A DNA stretch of 64,000 nucleotides from assembly GCF_020010925.1 (NCBI RefSeq), contig NZ_JAGJBZ010000002.1, positions 2,046,001 to 2,110,000 of the forward strand. The letters run 5' to 3'. Shown piece by piece: positions 12,205-20,802 of the stretch. This DNA comes from Streptomyces griseiscabiei (GTDB lineage: Bacteria; Actinomycetota; Actinomycetes; Streptomycetales; Streptomycetaceae). Both the position numbers and the translations under genes were made by a program. Numbering within the stretch: the first letter of the stretch is position 1; every line of letters starts with the position of its first letter. Below the pieces are notes generated by a model that saw only the letters and a list, made by a program, of their open reading frames with translations, did no database searches and was not told the DNA's origin.

Positions 12205-12279
12205 CCCCTCCTCCCCTTCCTCTCTTCCCTCCCTCTCTTCCCTCCCTCTCTCCCTTCTTCTCTCCGCCTCTCCCTCTCC
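12205..12279 (+). other. Polypyrimidine tract upstream of the alpha-mannosidase
   Basis: An uninterrupted 61-base C/T run (12205-12265), extended to 12279 with a single G, fills most of the leader of the alpha-mannosidase gene. Inside it the 13-mer TCTCTTCCCTCCC is repeated in tandem at 12231 and 12244. Such tracts can form triplex DNA when supercoiled, and they leave the mRNA leader unstructured. Function is unknown. Confidence 0.6.
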
Positions 12280-12314
12280 ACCCGCTACTGCACCGCCCTC
12301 TCTGGAGACCTCAC

Positions 12315-15300
12315 ATGCATGACGAACGCCGCCGGATCGAGGAACGCGTAGAGCGCGTCCACACCCAACGCATCAGGCCCGCGATCTACGCCGCCTCCGC
12401 GCCCTTCGAGGTCGAGGCCTGGCAGGCACCGGGCGAGCCGGTCCCCTTCGCGGAGGCCGCCGCCGCCTCGTACACCCCGTTCGCGATGGACACCCCCTGG
12501 GGTCCGCCGTGGGGCACCACCTGGTTCCGGATGCGCGGGCAGGTCCCCGCCGCGTGGGCGGGCCGCCGGGTCGAGGCCGTCATCGACCTCGGCTTCGTCG
12601 GCGACTGGCCCGGCAACCAGGCCGAGGCCCTGGTCCACCTCGCCGACGGCACGCCGCTGAAGGCGGTCAACCCGCTCAACCAGTACGTGCCGATCGGCAA
12701 CCCCGTACGCGGTGGTGAGGTGATCGACTACCTGGTCGAGGCGGCCTCCAACCCCGACATCCTCGCCGACAACTTCTCCAAGATCACGCCGATGGGTGAC
12801 ATCCTCACCGCCGGCGACAAGCCCCTCTACACCTTCCGGCGCGCCGACCTCGCCGTCCTCGACGAGGAGGTCTTCCACCTCGACCTGGACCTCCAGGTGC
12901 TGCGCGAGCTGATGGTCCACCTCGCCGAGCACGAGCCCCGCCGCCACGAGATCCTGCACGCCCTGGACCGGGCCATGGACGCCGTCGACCTCGACGACGT
13001 CTCCGGCAGCGCCACGGCCGTCCGCGAGATCCTCGCCCCGGTCCTCGCCAAGCCCGCCCACGCCAGCGCCCACACCATCTCCGGCGTCGGCCACGCGCAC
13101 ATCGACTCCGCCTGGCTCTGGCCCATCCGCGAGACCAAGCGCAAGACCTCCCGCACCTTCTCCAACGTCACCGCGCTGGCCGACGAGTACGAGGACTTCA
13201 TCTTCGCCTGCTCCCAGGCCGTGCAGTACGAGTGGGTGCGCGACAACTACCCGCAGGTGTGGGAGCGGATCAAGAAGGCCGTCGACAAGGGCCAGTGGGT
13301 CCCGGTCGGCGGTATGTGGGTCGAGTCCGACGGCAATCTGCCGGGCGGCGAGGCCATCGCCCGCCAGCTGGTCCACGGCAAGCGGTTCTTCATCGAGCAC
13401 TTCGGCATCGAGACCAAGGGCGTCTGGCTGCCGGACTCCTTCGGCTACAACGCCTCCTACCCGCAGCTCGCCAAGCTCGCCGGCAACGACTGGTTCCTCA
13501 CCCAGAAGATCTCCTGGAACCAGACCAACCGCTTCCCCCACCACACCTTCTGGTGGGAGGGCATCGACGGCACCCGGATCTTCACGCACTTCCCGCCGGT
13601 CGACACCTACAACGCCCGCTTCAGCGGCGAGGAGATGGACCGCGCGGTCCGCAACTACCAGGAGAAGGGCGCAGGGAAGCGCTCCCTGGCCCCCTTCGGC
13701 TGGGGCGACGGCGGTGGCGGCCCCACCCGCGAGATCATGGAGCGGGCCCGCCGGCTGGCCGACCTCGAAGGCTCCCCGAAGGTCGTCGTCGAACACCCCG
13801 ACGAGTTCTTCGCCAAGGCCCGCGCCGAGTACGAGGACGCCCCCGTCTGGAACGGCGAGCTGTACCTCGAACTCCACCGCGCCACCTACACCTCCCAGGC
13901 CCGCACCAAGCAGGGCAACCGCCGCAGCGAGCACAAGCTGCGCGAGGCGGAGCTGTGGGCGACGACGGCCGCGCTGAACGCGCCGGAGTACACCTACCCC
14001 CACGAGAAGCTCGACCGCCTCTGGAAGACGGTCCTCCTCCACCAGTTCCACGACATCCTGCCGGGCTCGTCCATCGCCTGGGTGCACCGCGAGGCCGAGG
14101 CCGAGTACGCGCGGGTGGCCAAGGAGCTGGAGGAGCTGACCACCGAGGCCGTCGCGGCGCTCGGCACGGGCGACGCCCGCGTCTTCAACACCAGCCCCCG
14201 CGACCGGTCCGAAGTGGTCCGTACGACCGCGGGCGCCCCGGCGTACGTCACCGTCCCCGCGAACGGCAGCGCGCCCCTCACCCCCGCCGAACCCCCGCAC
14301 CCCGTCACCGTCTCCGGCCGGGTCCTCGACAACGGCCTGGTCCGGGTCGAGATCGCCGAGGACGGCACCCTCGCCTCGGTCCGCGACCTGGTGGCCGACC
14401 GCGAGGTCCTCGGTGACAAGGGCAACCTGCTCCGGCTGCACACCGACCTCCCCAACTACTGGGACGCCTGGGACGTCGACAAGCACTACAAGAACCGCTA
14501 CACGGACCTGCTGGACCCCGAGTCGATCACCGTGGTCGAGGAGGACCCCCTCCTCGGGGCCATCCGCGTCGAGCGCTCGTTCGGCAAGGGCTCCCGCGTC
14601 ACCCAGACGATCACCCTGCGCGCCGGCAGCCCCCGGATCGACTTCGAGACGGACATCGACTGGCACGAGGCCGAGAAGTTCCTCAAGGCCGGCTTCCCGA
14701 TCGACGTCCGCGCGGCCCACTCCTCCGCCGAGATCCAGTTCGGCCACATCCAGCGCCCCACCCACACCAACACCAGCTGGGAGGCGGCCCGCTTCGAGGT
14801 CTCCGGCCACCGCTGGGTGCACGTCGGCGAACCCGGCTACGGCGTCGCGGTCATCAACGACTCGACGTACGGCCACGACGTCTCCCGCACGGTCCGCGAG
14901 GACGGCGGTACGACCACCACGGTCCGCCTCAGCCTGGTCCGCGCCCCGCGCATCCCGGACCCCGAGGCCGACCAGGGCAAGCACCGCATCACCTACTCCC
15001 TCCTCCCCGGCGCGAGCATCGAGGACGCGGTCGCCGAGGGCTACGCCCTCAACCTGCCGCTGCGCGTCGCGGACGCGGCGGGAGCGCCCGAGCCGGTCGT
15101 CTCCGTGGACGGCGACGGCGTCACCGTCGAGGCGGTCAAGCTCGCCGACGACGGCTCCGGCGATGTCGTGGTCCGGATCTACGAGTCCGGCGGCGGCCGG
15201 GCCCGGGGCGTCCTGCGCACCGGCTTCCCGCTCGCCGGCGCCCAGATCACCGACCTGCTGGAGCGCCCGCTGTCGGAGACGGCCACGGAGGGCAACGGCG

Positions 15301-15368
15301 TCCCGGTGACGCTGCGACCCTTCGAGGTCCAGACGCTGCGGCTGGCGGTTCTTCCCACGAAGAATTAA
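12315..15368 (+). CDS. Alpha-mannosidase, glycoside hydrolase family 38
   Basis: Zinc-dependent alpha-mannosidase, 1017 residues, typical for bacterial GH38 enzymes. After an N-terminal ancillary domain, the catalytic barrel starts near residue 250 with GHAHIDSAWLWP (H260, H262, D264 as likely zinc ligands). The nucleophile is D374 in VWLPDSFGYN. A three-helix bundle and C-terminal beta domains (from about 650) follow. Start ATG 12315 has GGAGA upstream. It acts on alpha-mannosides, probably in the cytoplasm because no signal peptide is seen. Presence beside GH2 and GH4 enzymes suggests breakdown of mixed mannose/galactose glycans. Confidence 0.92.
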   Translation: MHDERRRIEERVERVHTQRIRPAIYAASAPFEVEAWQAPGEPVPFAEAAAASYTPFAMDTPWGPPWGTTWFRMRGQVPAAWAGRRVEAVIDLGFVGDWPGNQAEALVHLADGTPLKAVNPLNQYVPIGNPVRGGEVIDYLVEAASNPDILADNFSKITPMGDILTAGDKPLYTFRRADLAVLDEEVFHLDLDLQVLRELMVHLAEHEPRRHEILHALDRAMDAVDLDDVSGSATAVREILAPVLAKPAHASAHTISGVGHAHIDSAWLWPIRETKRKTSRTFSNVTALADEYEDFIFACSQAVQYEWVRDNYPQVWERIKKAVDKGQWVPVGGMWVESDGNLPGGEAIARQLVHGKRFFIEHFGIETKGVWLPDSFGYNASYPQLAKLAGNDWFLTQKISWNQTNRFPHHTFWWEGIDGTRIFTHFPPVDTYNARFSGEEMDRAVRNYQEKGAGKRSLAPFGWGDGGGGPTREIMERARRLADLEGSPKVVVEHPDEFFAKARAEYEDAPVWNGELYLELHRATYTSQARTKQGNRRSEHKLREAELWATTAALNAPEYTYPHEKLDRLWKTVLLHQFHDILPGSSIAWVHREAEAEYARVAKELEELTTEAVAALGTGDARVFNTSPRDRSEVVRTTAGAPAYVTVPANGSAPLTPAEPPHPVTVSGRVLDNGLVRVEIAEDGTLASVRDLVADREVLGDKGNLLRLHTDLPNYWDAWDVDKHYKNRYTDLLDPESITVVEEDPLLGAIRVERSFGKGSRVTQTITLRAGSPRIDFETDIDWHEAEKFLKAGFPIDVRAAHSSAEIQFGHIQRPTHTNTSWEAARFEVSGHRWVHVGEPGYGVAVINDSTYGHDVSRTVREDGGTTTTVRLSLVRAPRIPDPEADQGKHRITYSLLPGASIEDAVAEGYALNLPLRVADAAGAPEPVVSVDGDGVTVEAVKLADDGSGDVVVRIYESGGGRARGVLRTGFPLAGAQITDLLERPLSETATEGNGVPVTLRPFEVQTLRLAVLPTKN

Positions 15369-15385
15369 GGAACCGGTAAATCAGC

Positions 15386-15418
15386 TGGTCGCGGCGGGCG
15401 CGCAGCCCGCCGCGACCA
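15386..15418 (+). terminator. Hairpin after the alpha-mannosidase gene
   Basis: A 14-bp perfect GC-rich stem (15386-15399 with 15405-15418) with a five-base loop GCGCA, beginning 18 bases after the mannosidase stop. There is no T-run, as is common for Streptomyces terminators. Confidence 0.6.
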
Positions 15419-15511
15419 CTGTGCTTCTCCTCCACGACACCTCCGGTTCGCCCACTGCCCGTGTGATACGGGGCAACGCGACAGTGCGAAGAAGAGGTGT
15501 GAGGTGTCATC

Positions 15512-16393
15512 GTGCGAGATCCGCGCATGAACGCGATCGGTAAGGGGCTGCGGCGCCGGGGCAGACTGATCGCCGAGGCGGTGAGCCCGCCGCGCAAGCC
15601 GCTGAACGCCGTGCCCGCGCCCAGGGCCGACACCGCGCCCGTGGAACCGCCGTACGTGGCACCGCGCGCGTCCCGGCTGGTGGACGCGCCCGTGTTCGTC
15701 CTCTCCTCGGTACGCTCCGGCTCGACACTGCTGCGGGTCGTCCTCAACAGCCACAGTCAGATCCGGGCCCCGCACGAGATGCATCTGCGGACCGTGCACG
15801 TCCATCTCTCCCGGGACTTCACCGGCGACGCGATGAAGGCGCTGGAACTCGACAAGTCCGAGCTGGAGCATGTGCTGTGGGACCGGATCCTGCACCATGA
15901 GCTGACCCGCAGCGGCAAGACGATCATCGTCGACAAGACGCCGCCCAACACGCTCATCTGGCCCCGGCTGCACCGATGTTGGCCGAACGCGCGGTACATC
16001 CTGCTGCTGCGGCACCCCGGCGCGGTGGTCCGGTCCCTCACCAGCCGCCGTACCGACCCGGACCATGCCGCGATCCAGGCCGAAGTCCTCTCCTACAGCG
16101 AGAAGTTGGAGGAGGCGCGGCGGAATCTTCCCGTCCATGTGATCCGTTACGAGGAGCTGACCGCCGATCCCGAGAAGGTCACCCGGGGTATCTGCGATCA
16201 CCTGGGCGTTCCCTGGGAGGCCGGGATGCTCGACTACGGCACGAAGGACCACGGCACGTTCCGCCCCCAGCTCGGTGACTGGTCCACCACCATCAAGTCC
16301 GGCCGCATCCAGCCGGCCCGCGAGGCGGACCCCACGGCGGAACTCCCGCCCCGGCTGAGCGAACTGGCCGAAGCCTGGGGCTACCCCACCTGA
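15512..16393 (+). CDS. PAPS-dependent sulfotransferase family protein
   Basis: Sulfotransferase-fold protein, 293 residues. The 5'-phosphosulfate loop is VLSSVRSGSTLLR (about residues 67-79) and the 3'-phosphate site is ILLLRHPGAVVRSL; the late YEELTADPEKV is also characteristic of this family. GTG 15512 has GAGGTG five bases upstream; an ATG five codons later is an alternative start. It should transfer sulfate from PAPS to a hydroxyl or amine of a small molecule or glycan. It is monocistronic, between a terminator and a palindromic repeat, and its acceptor is unknown. Confidence 0.85.
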   Translation: MRDPRMNAIGKGLRRRGRLIAEAVSPPRKPLNAVPAPRADTAPVEPPYVAPRASRLVDAPVFVLSSVRSGSTLLRVVLNSHSQIRAPHEMHLRTVHVHLSRDFTGDAMKALELDKSELEHVLWDRILHHELTRSGKTIIVDKTPPNTLIWPRLHRCWPNARYILLLRHPGAVVRSLTSRRTDPDHAAIQAEVLSYSEKLEEARRNLPVHVIRYEELTADPEKVTRGICDHLGVPWEAGMLDYGTKDHGTFRPQLGDWSTTIKSGRIQPAREADPTAELPPRLSELAEAWGYPT

Positions 16394-16422
16394 GAGGTAC
16401 GTCGTCGGCTGCGGGCCCGGTG

Positions 16423-16535
16423 GAGCTTCTCGCGCAGTTCCCCGCGCCCCTGAAAGAGGCATGCGGCCCTTTCGGGGAAAAGCACGGGGCGCAGCCCCTG
16501 CTTTTCAGGGGCGCGGGCAACTGCGCGACCAGCTC
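16423..16535. repeat. Long imperfect inverted repeat of a Streptomyces intergenic family
   Basis: Arms of about 34 bases (16423-16455 and 16501-16535) differ at only three aligned positions plus one indel, and enclose a smaller hairpin around GGGGC-GCA-GCCCC. The core GCGCAGTTCCCCGCGCCCCT recurs at 35338-35357, and a shortened version occurs near 57057-57075, so this is a dispersed repeat. It lies between the convergent sulfotransferase and ATP-grasp genes and may end both transcripts. The differences between arms are transversions, so there is no sign of strand-specific RNA pairing. Confidence 0.7.
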
Positions 16536-16603
16536 CCACCGAACCCGCACGTCCCCACCCACCCCCGCGCGGAGCGCGAAAAGGGGGGCGAGACCCTTCC
16601 GGG

Positions 16604-17743
16604 TCAGACCGCGAGAGGGCGGTCGGCGGTGGCCGGCTTGCAGGCCGTGGACGCCGGAGCGACAGGCAGCGGCAGCGGCTCCGCGGGAACCGCCACCTCG
16701 GCCACCTGATGCGGCAAGGTCACCGACCGCACCGGCCGAGGCCCCGACACCACGGTGTAGTCCTGCCCCAGCCGAGCCGGCACCACATCCCCCGTCTCCT
16801 CACCGAGGGCCAACCGCACAGCCGCCCACGGCGCGTTGATCCCGCACAGCGCCAGCTGATGCAGCCCACCCGCCGGCCGCGTGTTGACATCCATCAGCAC
16901 CGGCTCGTCCCCGTACATCCGGAACTGGATGTTCGTCAGATAGTGCAACTGGAACCGCTGCGCGATCAGCCGCGCCGGCTCGATCCACGCCGGATTCAGC
17001 GTGAAGCCCCGCCGCCGCCCGTTCTTGGTACGGCCCACGGCCATCCGGACCCGCCCGTCGGGCCCGGTGAGACAGTCGACGGACACCTCCGGCTGCTCCA
17101 GCCGTGGCATCACCATCCAGTCGACGGATTCCTCGGCCGACCGCACCGCCTCCACCACCATGTCGAGCTGCACATAGGGGCTCGGGAAGCCGCTGAGGTG
17201 CGAGAGCGAGAAGGGGGCGCGTGTCACGACACGGAAGCCCACACCACCCGCCCCGGCCGCCGGCTTGAAGCACGCCTTGTGCCCGGCCTCCTCCAACTCC
17301 TCGACCGCGGCGATCAGTTCGTCGGCGTCGGTCACCCGGAACCACGGCGGCACCGGAACCCCGTGCTCCCGGACCGCCTCGTACGCGGTCACCTTGTCCT
17401 CGAAGACCTCGATCCCGGCGACGGGCGGCGCCAGCAGCGCCGTACCCACGGCCGCGAACTCCTCGCGGTGCGCGGCCAGCGCGGCCTGGTGCAGCCGGGG
17501 CACGAACACATCGATGGAGCGCTTGGCGCACTGGTCGAGCGCGTACTCGACGTACGCGGCGGGGGAGAGGCCCTCGGGCTCCAGATCGGCGGTGTCGGCG
17601 GCGGCCAGTACGGGGGAGTCGGCGTCACCGTGCGTTGCGTGGATGTCCACCGGACGAGCCTGCGGATTATGCCGCAGCTGATCCATGAAGAAGACGTTCT
17701 CCGCGTACGTGCGGTTGAGCCAGACGCGTACGCGAGAGACCAT
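16604..17743 (-). CDS. ATP-grasp domain carboxylate-amine ligase of unknown substrate
   Basis: ATP-grasp enzyme, 379 residues, resembling the carbamoyl-phosphate synthase large-subunit/PylC type. The N-terminal pre-ATP-grasp part spans about 1-110. The ATP-binding Gly-rich loop is FKPAAGAGGVGF, and the metal-binding end is VLMDVNTRPAGGLHQ (Asp and Asn ligands). ATG 17743 has GGAAAGGCGG upstream; the frame stays open further upstream but looks non-coding. Such enzymes join a carboxylate to an amine or thiol through an acyl phosphate. There is no partner biosynthetic gene beyond the convergent sulfotransferase, so the product is unknown. Confidence 0.82.
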   Translation of the reverse strand: MVSRVRVWLNRTYAENVFFMDQLRHNPQARPVDIHATHGDADSPVLAAADTADLEPEGLSPAAYVEYALDQCAKRSIDVFVPRLHQAALAAHREEFAAVGTALLAPPVAGIEVFEDKVTAYEAVREHGVPVPPWFRVTDADELIAAVEELEEAGHKACFKPAAGAGGVGFRVVTRAPFSLSHLSGFPSPYVQLDMVVEAVRSAEESVDWMVMPRLEQPEVSVDCLTGPDGRVRMAVGRTKNGRRRGFTLNPAWIEPARLIAQRFQLHYLTNIQFRMYGDEPVLMDVNTRPAGGLHQLALCGINAPWAAVRLALGEETGDVVPARLGQDYTVVSGPRPVRSVTLPHQVAEVAVPAEPLPLPVAPASTACKPATADRPLAV

Positions 17744-18033
17744 GCAGGCCGCCTTTCCAGGGTTCGCGGGCACGGCGGAGCAGGCCGTGCCCGGCCAGGG
17801 GGGATGGAGGTACGCCGAACCGCCGTACGCGAAAGAGAGGCGTGGCGGTGGTGTAGGACGGATCATACGGCCACCGGAGCCCATGTTTCTGTCACGCGCG
17901 TGTTAATCCTTGCGCGGCGGGATCACCGGGGGGCTCACGGGGGCACTGGTGCCAGAGCCCGGCAGGTCGGTCTTGTCCACCGGCGTACCCGTGTGGTCTC
18001 GTGTCGATGTTCGGTGTTCCGAAGGGAGTACGG

Positions 18034-18945
18034 GTGAAGTCGAGGGTCGGCCGGCACGGAAATCTGCTGGCCATCAGTGATCTGCACATCGGCTATCCCG
18101 AGAACCGCGCCCTCGTCGAACAGATGCGTCCGCAGACCGAAGGCGACTGGCTCCTCGTGGCCGGTGACGTCTCCGAGACCGTCGCCGACATCCGCTGGGC
18201 CCTCACCACACTCGCCGGCCGTTTCGCCAAGGTCGTCTGGGCGCCGGGCAACCACGAGCTGTGGACCCACCCCAGCGAGACCGTCCCGTACAAGGGCGTC
18301 GAGCGGTACGAGCATCTCGTCGCCCTCTGCCGGGAGTTGGGCGTCGTCACCCCCGAGGACCCGTACCCCCTCTGGGAGGGACCCGGCGGTCCGGTGGTGG
18401 TCGCGCCGCTGTTCCTGTTGTACGACTACTCCTTCCTGCCCAAGGGCTGCGCCACGAAGGAGGAGGGCCTGGAGTACGCGCACGGCACCGGTGTGATCTG
18501 CACCGACGAGCATGTGCTGTACCCCGACCCCTACCCGAGCCGCGACGACTGGTGCCGCGCCCGGGTCGCCGAGACCGAACGCAGGCTCGCCGAACTGCCG
18601 CCCGACCTGCCCAAGGTGCTGGTCAACCACTACCCGCTGGACCGGCACCCGACGGACGTCCTGACCTACCCCGAGTTCGCCATGTGGTGCGGCACGGACC
18701 TGACCGCCGACTGGCACCGGCGTTTCCACGTCGAGGTCATGGTCTACGGCCATCTGCACATTCCGCGGACCACCTGGCTGGACGGGGTCCGCTTCGAAGA
18801 GGTGTCCGTGGGTTACCCCCGCGAGTGGCGCCCCCGTCCGGGACCGCCGGGCAGGCTGCGCCGCATTCTGCCGATGGAGGATCAAGCCGGTGATCGAGGA
18901 ACTGCTTCCGGGAGCGGTCGTGGTCGTGGAGGCGCACGGCCCTGA
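18034..18945 (+). CDS. Metallophosphoesterase, PptH-like (phosphopantetheinyl hydrolase candidate)
   Basis: Calcineurin-type phosphoesterase, 303 residues, cytoplasmic. Metal motifs are visible in order: ISDLHIGYP, VAGDVSET, APGNHELW, LVNHYP and VYGHLHIPR. GTG 18034 has GAAGGGA seven bases upstream; an earlier GTG at 18001 is in frame but has no ribosome site. The 3' end overlaps the phosphopantetheinyl transferase gene by 56 bp. In Mycobacterium tuberculosis a similar phosphoesterase, PptH, lies next to PptT and removes 4'-phosphopantetheine from carrier proteins. The same gene order here supports that role by context; it is an inference. Confidence 0.8.
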   Translation: MKSRVGRHGNLLAISDLHIGYPENRALVEQMRPQTEGDWLLVAGDVSETVADIRWALTTLAGRFAKVVWAPGNHELWTHPSETVPYKGVERYEHLVALCRELGVVTPEDPYPLWEGPGGPVVVAPLFLLYDYSFLPKGCATKEEGLEYAHGTGVICTDEHVLYPDPYPSRDDWCRARVAETERRLAELPPDLPKVLVNHYPLDRHPTDVLTYPEFAMWCGTDLTADWHRRFHVEVMVYGHLHIPRTTWLDGVRFEEVSVGYPREWRPRPGPPGRLRRILPMEDQAGDRGTASGSGRGRGGARP

Positions 18946-19576
18946 CGCGGCCGACGCCGAGGGGATCGAGCTGTACCCCGAGGAGGAGGCGGTCGTGGCG
19001 CGGGCGGTGGCGAAGCGGCGCCGTGAGTTCACCGTCGTCCGGGCCTGCGCCCGGCGGGCCATGGAGAAGCTCGGCGTGCCGCCCCGGCCGATCGTGCCCG
19101 GCGAGCGTGGCGCACCGGGCTGGCCGGACGGGCTGACGGGCAGCATGACCCACTGCGAGGGGTTCGCCGCCGCGGCCCTGGTGCGCGCCCGCGACCTCGC
19201 CTCCCTCGGCGTCGACGCCGAACCCCACGACGCCCTGCCCGAGGGCGTCCTGACGGCGATCGCCCTCCCCGCGGAGGAGCTCCGGCTGCGCCGTCTGACC
19301 GCCGACCACCCCGCGGTCCACTGGGACCGGCTGCTCTTCAGCGCCAAGGAGTCCGTCTACAAGGCGTGGTTCCCGCTCACCGGGCGGTGGCTGGACTTCT
19401 CGGAGGCCGACATCGAGGTGACCGTCGACCCCGGCGGCCGCTCCGGCGCCCTGCGCGCCGAACTCCTCGTACCCGGACCGGTGGTGGACGGCCGTCGGGT
19501 CGACGCCTTCGACGGACGGTGGACCGTCCGGCAGGGGCTGGTGGCGACGGCGGTATCGGTTCCCTTCCCGACGTAG
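18890..19576 (+). CDS. 4'-phosphopantetheinyl transferase (PptT/EntD type)
   Basis: Enzyme that transfers phosphopantetheine from CoA to acyl- and peptidyl-carrier proteins, 228 residues, the usual size of EntD/PptT enzymes. The magnesium and CoA signatures are present: GSMTHCEGFAAAA, LGVDAEP and LLFSAKESVYKAW. GTG 18890 has GGAGG nine bases upstream, so the gene begins inside the 3' end of the upstream phosphoesterase in another frame. It would activate polyketide, nonribosomal peptide or fatty-acid carrier proteins encoded elsewhere. It is followed after 26 bp by the polyprenyl synthase gene. Confidence 0.92.
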   Translation: MIEELLPGAVVVVEAHGPDAADAEGIELYPEEEAVVARAVAKRRREFTVVRACARRAMEKLGVPPRPIVPGERGAPGWPDGLTGSMTHCEGFAAAALVRARDLASLGVDAEPHDALPEGVLTAIALPAEELRLRRLTADHPAVHWDRLLFSAKESVYKAWFPLTGRWLDFSEADIEVTVDPGGRSGALRAELLVPGPVVDGRRVDAFDGRWTVRQGLVATAVSVPFPT

Positions 19577-19602
19577 GACGAGGACGAGGGCGAGGACGCC
19601 AG

Positions 19603-20574
19603 ATGAACGCACTGACCTATGTGGAGCTGCACAGACGGATATCGCCGGACATCGACGCGGAGATCTCGGCCGTCCTGGAGGGGCTCGGGCCCTCGGCCGA
19701 CGCGGTACGGACAGCCATGGCCGGGCTGCTCCGCCATCAGCGGATGAAGTACCCGCTGTCCGTGCTCCCGCCGCTCGTGCACGCGGCCGAGACGGGCGCC
19801 CCGGGGCCGGCCGTTGCCCTGTCGGCCGTGCACGTCCTGTGGTGGACCTCCGCCTGCTACCTCGACGACCTGGCCGACGGCCACCGCGCGCACGCCCCCG
19901 CCGGACTCGGCCCGGACGAGGCGCTTCTCGCGGCGGTCCTCGGCGGACAGGCCCTGCCCATCAGGGTCGTCCAGTCCCAGCCGGTGCCGGACGCGGTCCG
20001 CAACGCGCTCACCGGTGAGATCGTCACCTGCTGGATCGACGCCGTGGAAGGCCAGTTGCGGGATCTGCGCGGCGACATCGCGGGCGCCTCCCGGGACACG
20101 GTCCTCGCCGCCTACCGAGGGAAGTCCGGTGCCCCCTTCGGGATGATCACGGCGATGGCCGCGATCCTCTCCGGCGCCGGGGCCGAACGGATCGCGCGGT
20201 GGCGGGAGTTCGGCGAGGTCTTCGGACTCCTCTGGCAGCTCTTCAACGACCAGGAGGACCTGCTCTCCGGCCGCGACGAGGACCTGCTCAACGGCACGGC
20301 CACCTATCTCCTCGCCTGCGCCCTGGAGGAGACGCCACCCGGATCACGGGCGGGCACCGCGGAACTCGCCGTCGCCGCACGGACCTCCGAAGGCGCCCGC
20401 GCCCGGCTCCGCGCGACGCTCCTCGCCCCCGTCGTGCTCCGGCGCTACGAGAAGGACCTCACCGCGCTCCGCGACGACGCCCACCGCGTACTCGGCGAAC
20501 TGGGCGGCGCCGAGACCTACTTGCCGACCCTGCGCCACCTGATCGACCAGACCGCCCGGATGCGCCTGCCCTAG
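19603..20574 (+). CDS. Polyprenyl synthetase family protein (isoprenoid synthase type I)
   Basis: All-alpha isoprenoid synthase, 323 residues. The first Asp-rich motif is CYLDDLADG (D88, D89, D92). The second region NDQEDLLSG (N215-D219) differs from the DDxxD normal for prenyl-diphosphate synthases, so chain elongation or a terpene-cyclase-like role are both possible. ATG 19603 is preceded by GAGGAC. The stop codon lies in the CTAG that forms the left end of the palindromic element at 20571, so the last bases of the gene belong to that element. It lies downstream of and close to the transferase gene. Confidence 0.8.
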   Translation: MNALTYVELHRRISPDIDAEISAVLEGLGPSADAVRTAMAGLLRHQRMKYPLSVLPPLVHAAETGAPGPAVALSAVHVLWWTSACYLDDLADGHRAHAPAGLGPDEALLAAVLGGQALPIRVVQSQPVPDAVRNALTGEIVTCWIDAVEGQLRDLRGDIAGASRDTVLAAYRGKSGAPFGMITAMAAILSGAGAERIARWREFGEVFGLLWQLFNDQEDLLSGRDEDLLNGTATYLLACALEETPPGSRAGTAELAVAARTSEGARARLRATLLAPVVLRRYEKDLTALRDDAHRVLGELGGAETYLPTLRHLIDQTARMRLP

Positions 20575-20713
20575 GGCCTGTCTTCACATTCCCGTCGTCG
20601 CCCGAAGGGCGGCCCCGCGGCGTCGTGGGGGTACCTCCCGGTCGAGCGAAGCCGAGAGCGGGGGAGCGTGCATGGCGTCGCGGGGCAGGCGGGAATTTGA
20701 AGACAGGCCCTAG
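20571..20713 (+). mobile_element. MITE-like palindromic element with CTAG ends
   Basis: 143-bp element with 24-base terminal inverted repeats that match at 23 positions (20571-20594 and 20690-20713), each beginning CTAGGGCCTGTCTTCA. An inner arm GCCCCGCGNCG pairs with one further inside the right half, and its three differences become G-U pairs in plus-strand RNA. No transposase is present. The ends suggest a non-autonomous element moved by an IS5-type transposase with CTAG target preference, which is inference. It supplies the stop codon of the polyprenyl synthase. Confidence 0.65.
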
Positions 20714-20743
20714 CCGCGTCCCGCCGACGGTCCGCCGGGACTT

Positions 20744-20772
20744 GACGGTCCGCCGGGACTCGGCGGACCGTC
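20744..20772. terminator. Bidirectional hairpin between convergent genes
   Basis: 11-bp perfect stem (20744-20754 with 20762-20772, arm GACGGTCCGCC) and 7-base loop. The left arm is part of a tandem 18-mer repeat that starts at 20726. It sits between the polyprenyl synthase (plus) and the small gene at 20803 (minus). Confidence 0.5.
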
Positions 20773-20802
20773 AGGACTCCGGCGCCCCGTCGGCGGAACC
20801 GC

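Noticed and set aside
12285..14984. 899-codon open frame opposite the alpha-mannosidase
   Set aside because: Gly/Val/Asp-biased translation without domains, complementary to a clear GH38 gene.
17744..17884. N-terminal extension of the ATP-grasp gene to 17884
   Set aside because: The ATG at 17743 has a strong ribosome site, and the upstream residues are Pro/Gly-rich without family similarity.
20571..20713. Complete insertion sequence
   Set aside because: Only 143 bp and no transposase; it can at most be a non-autonomous element.
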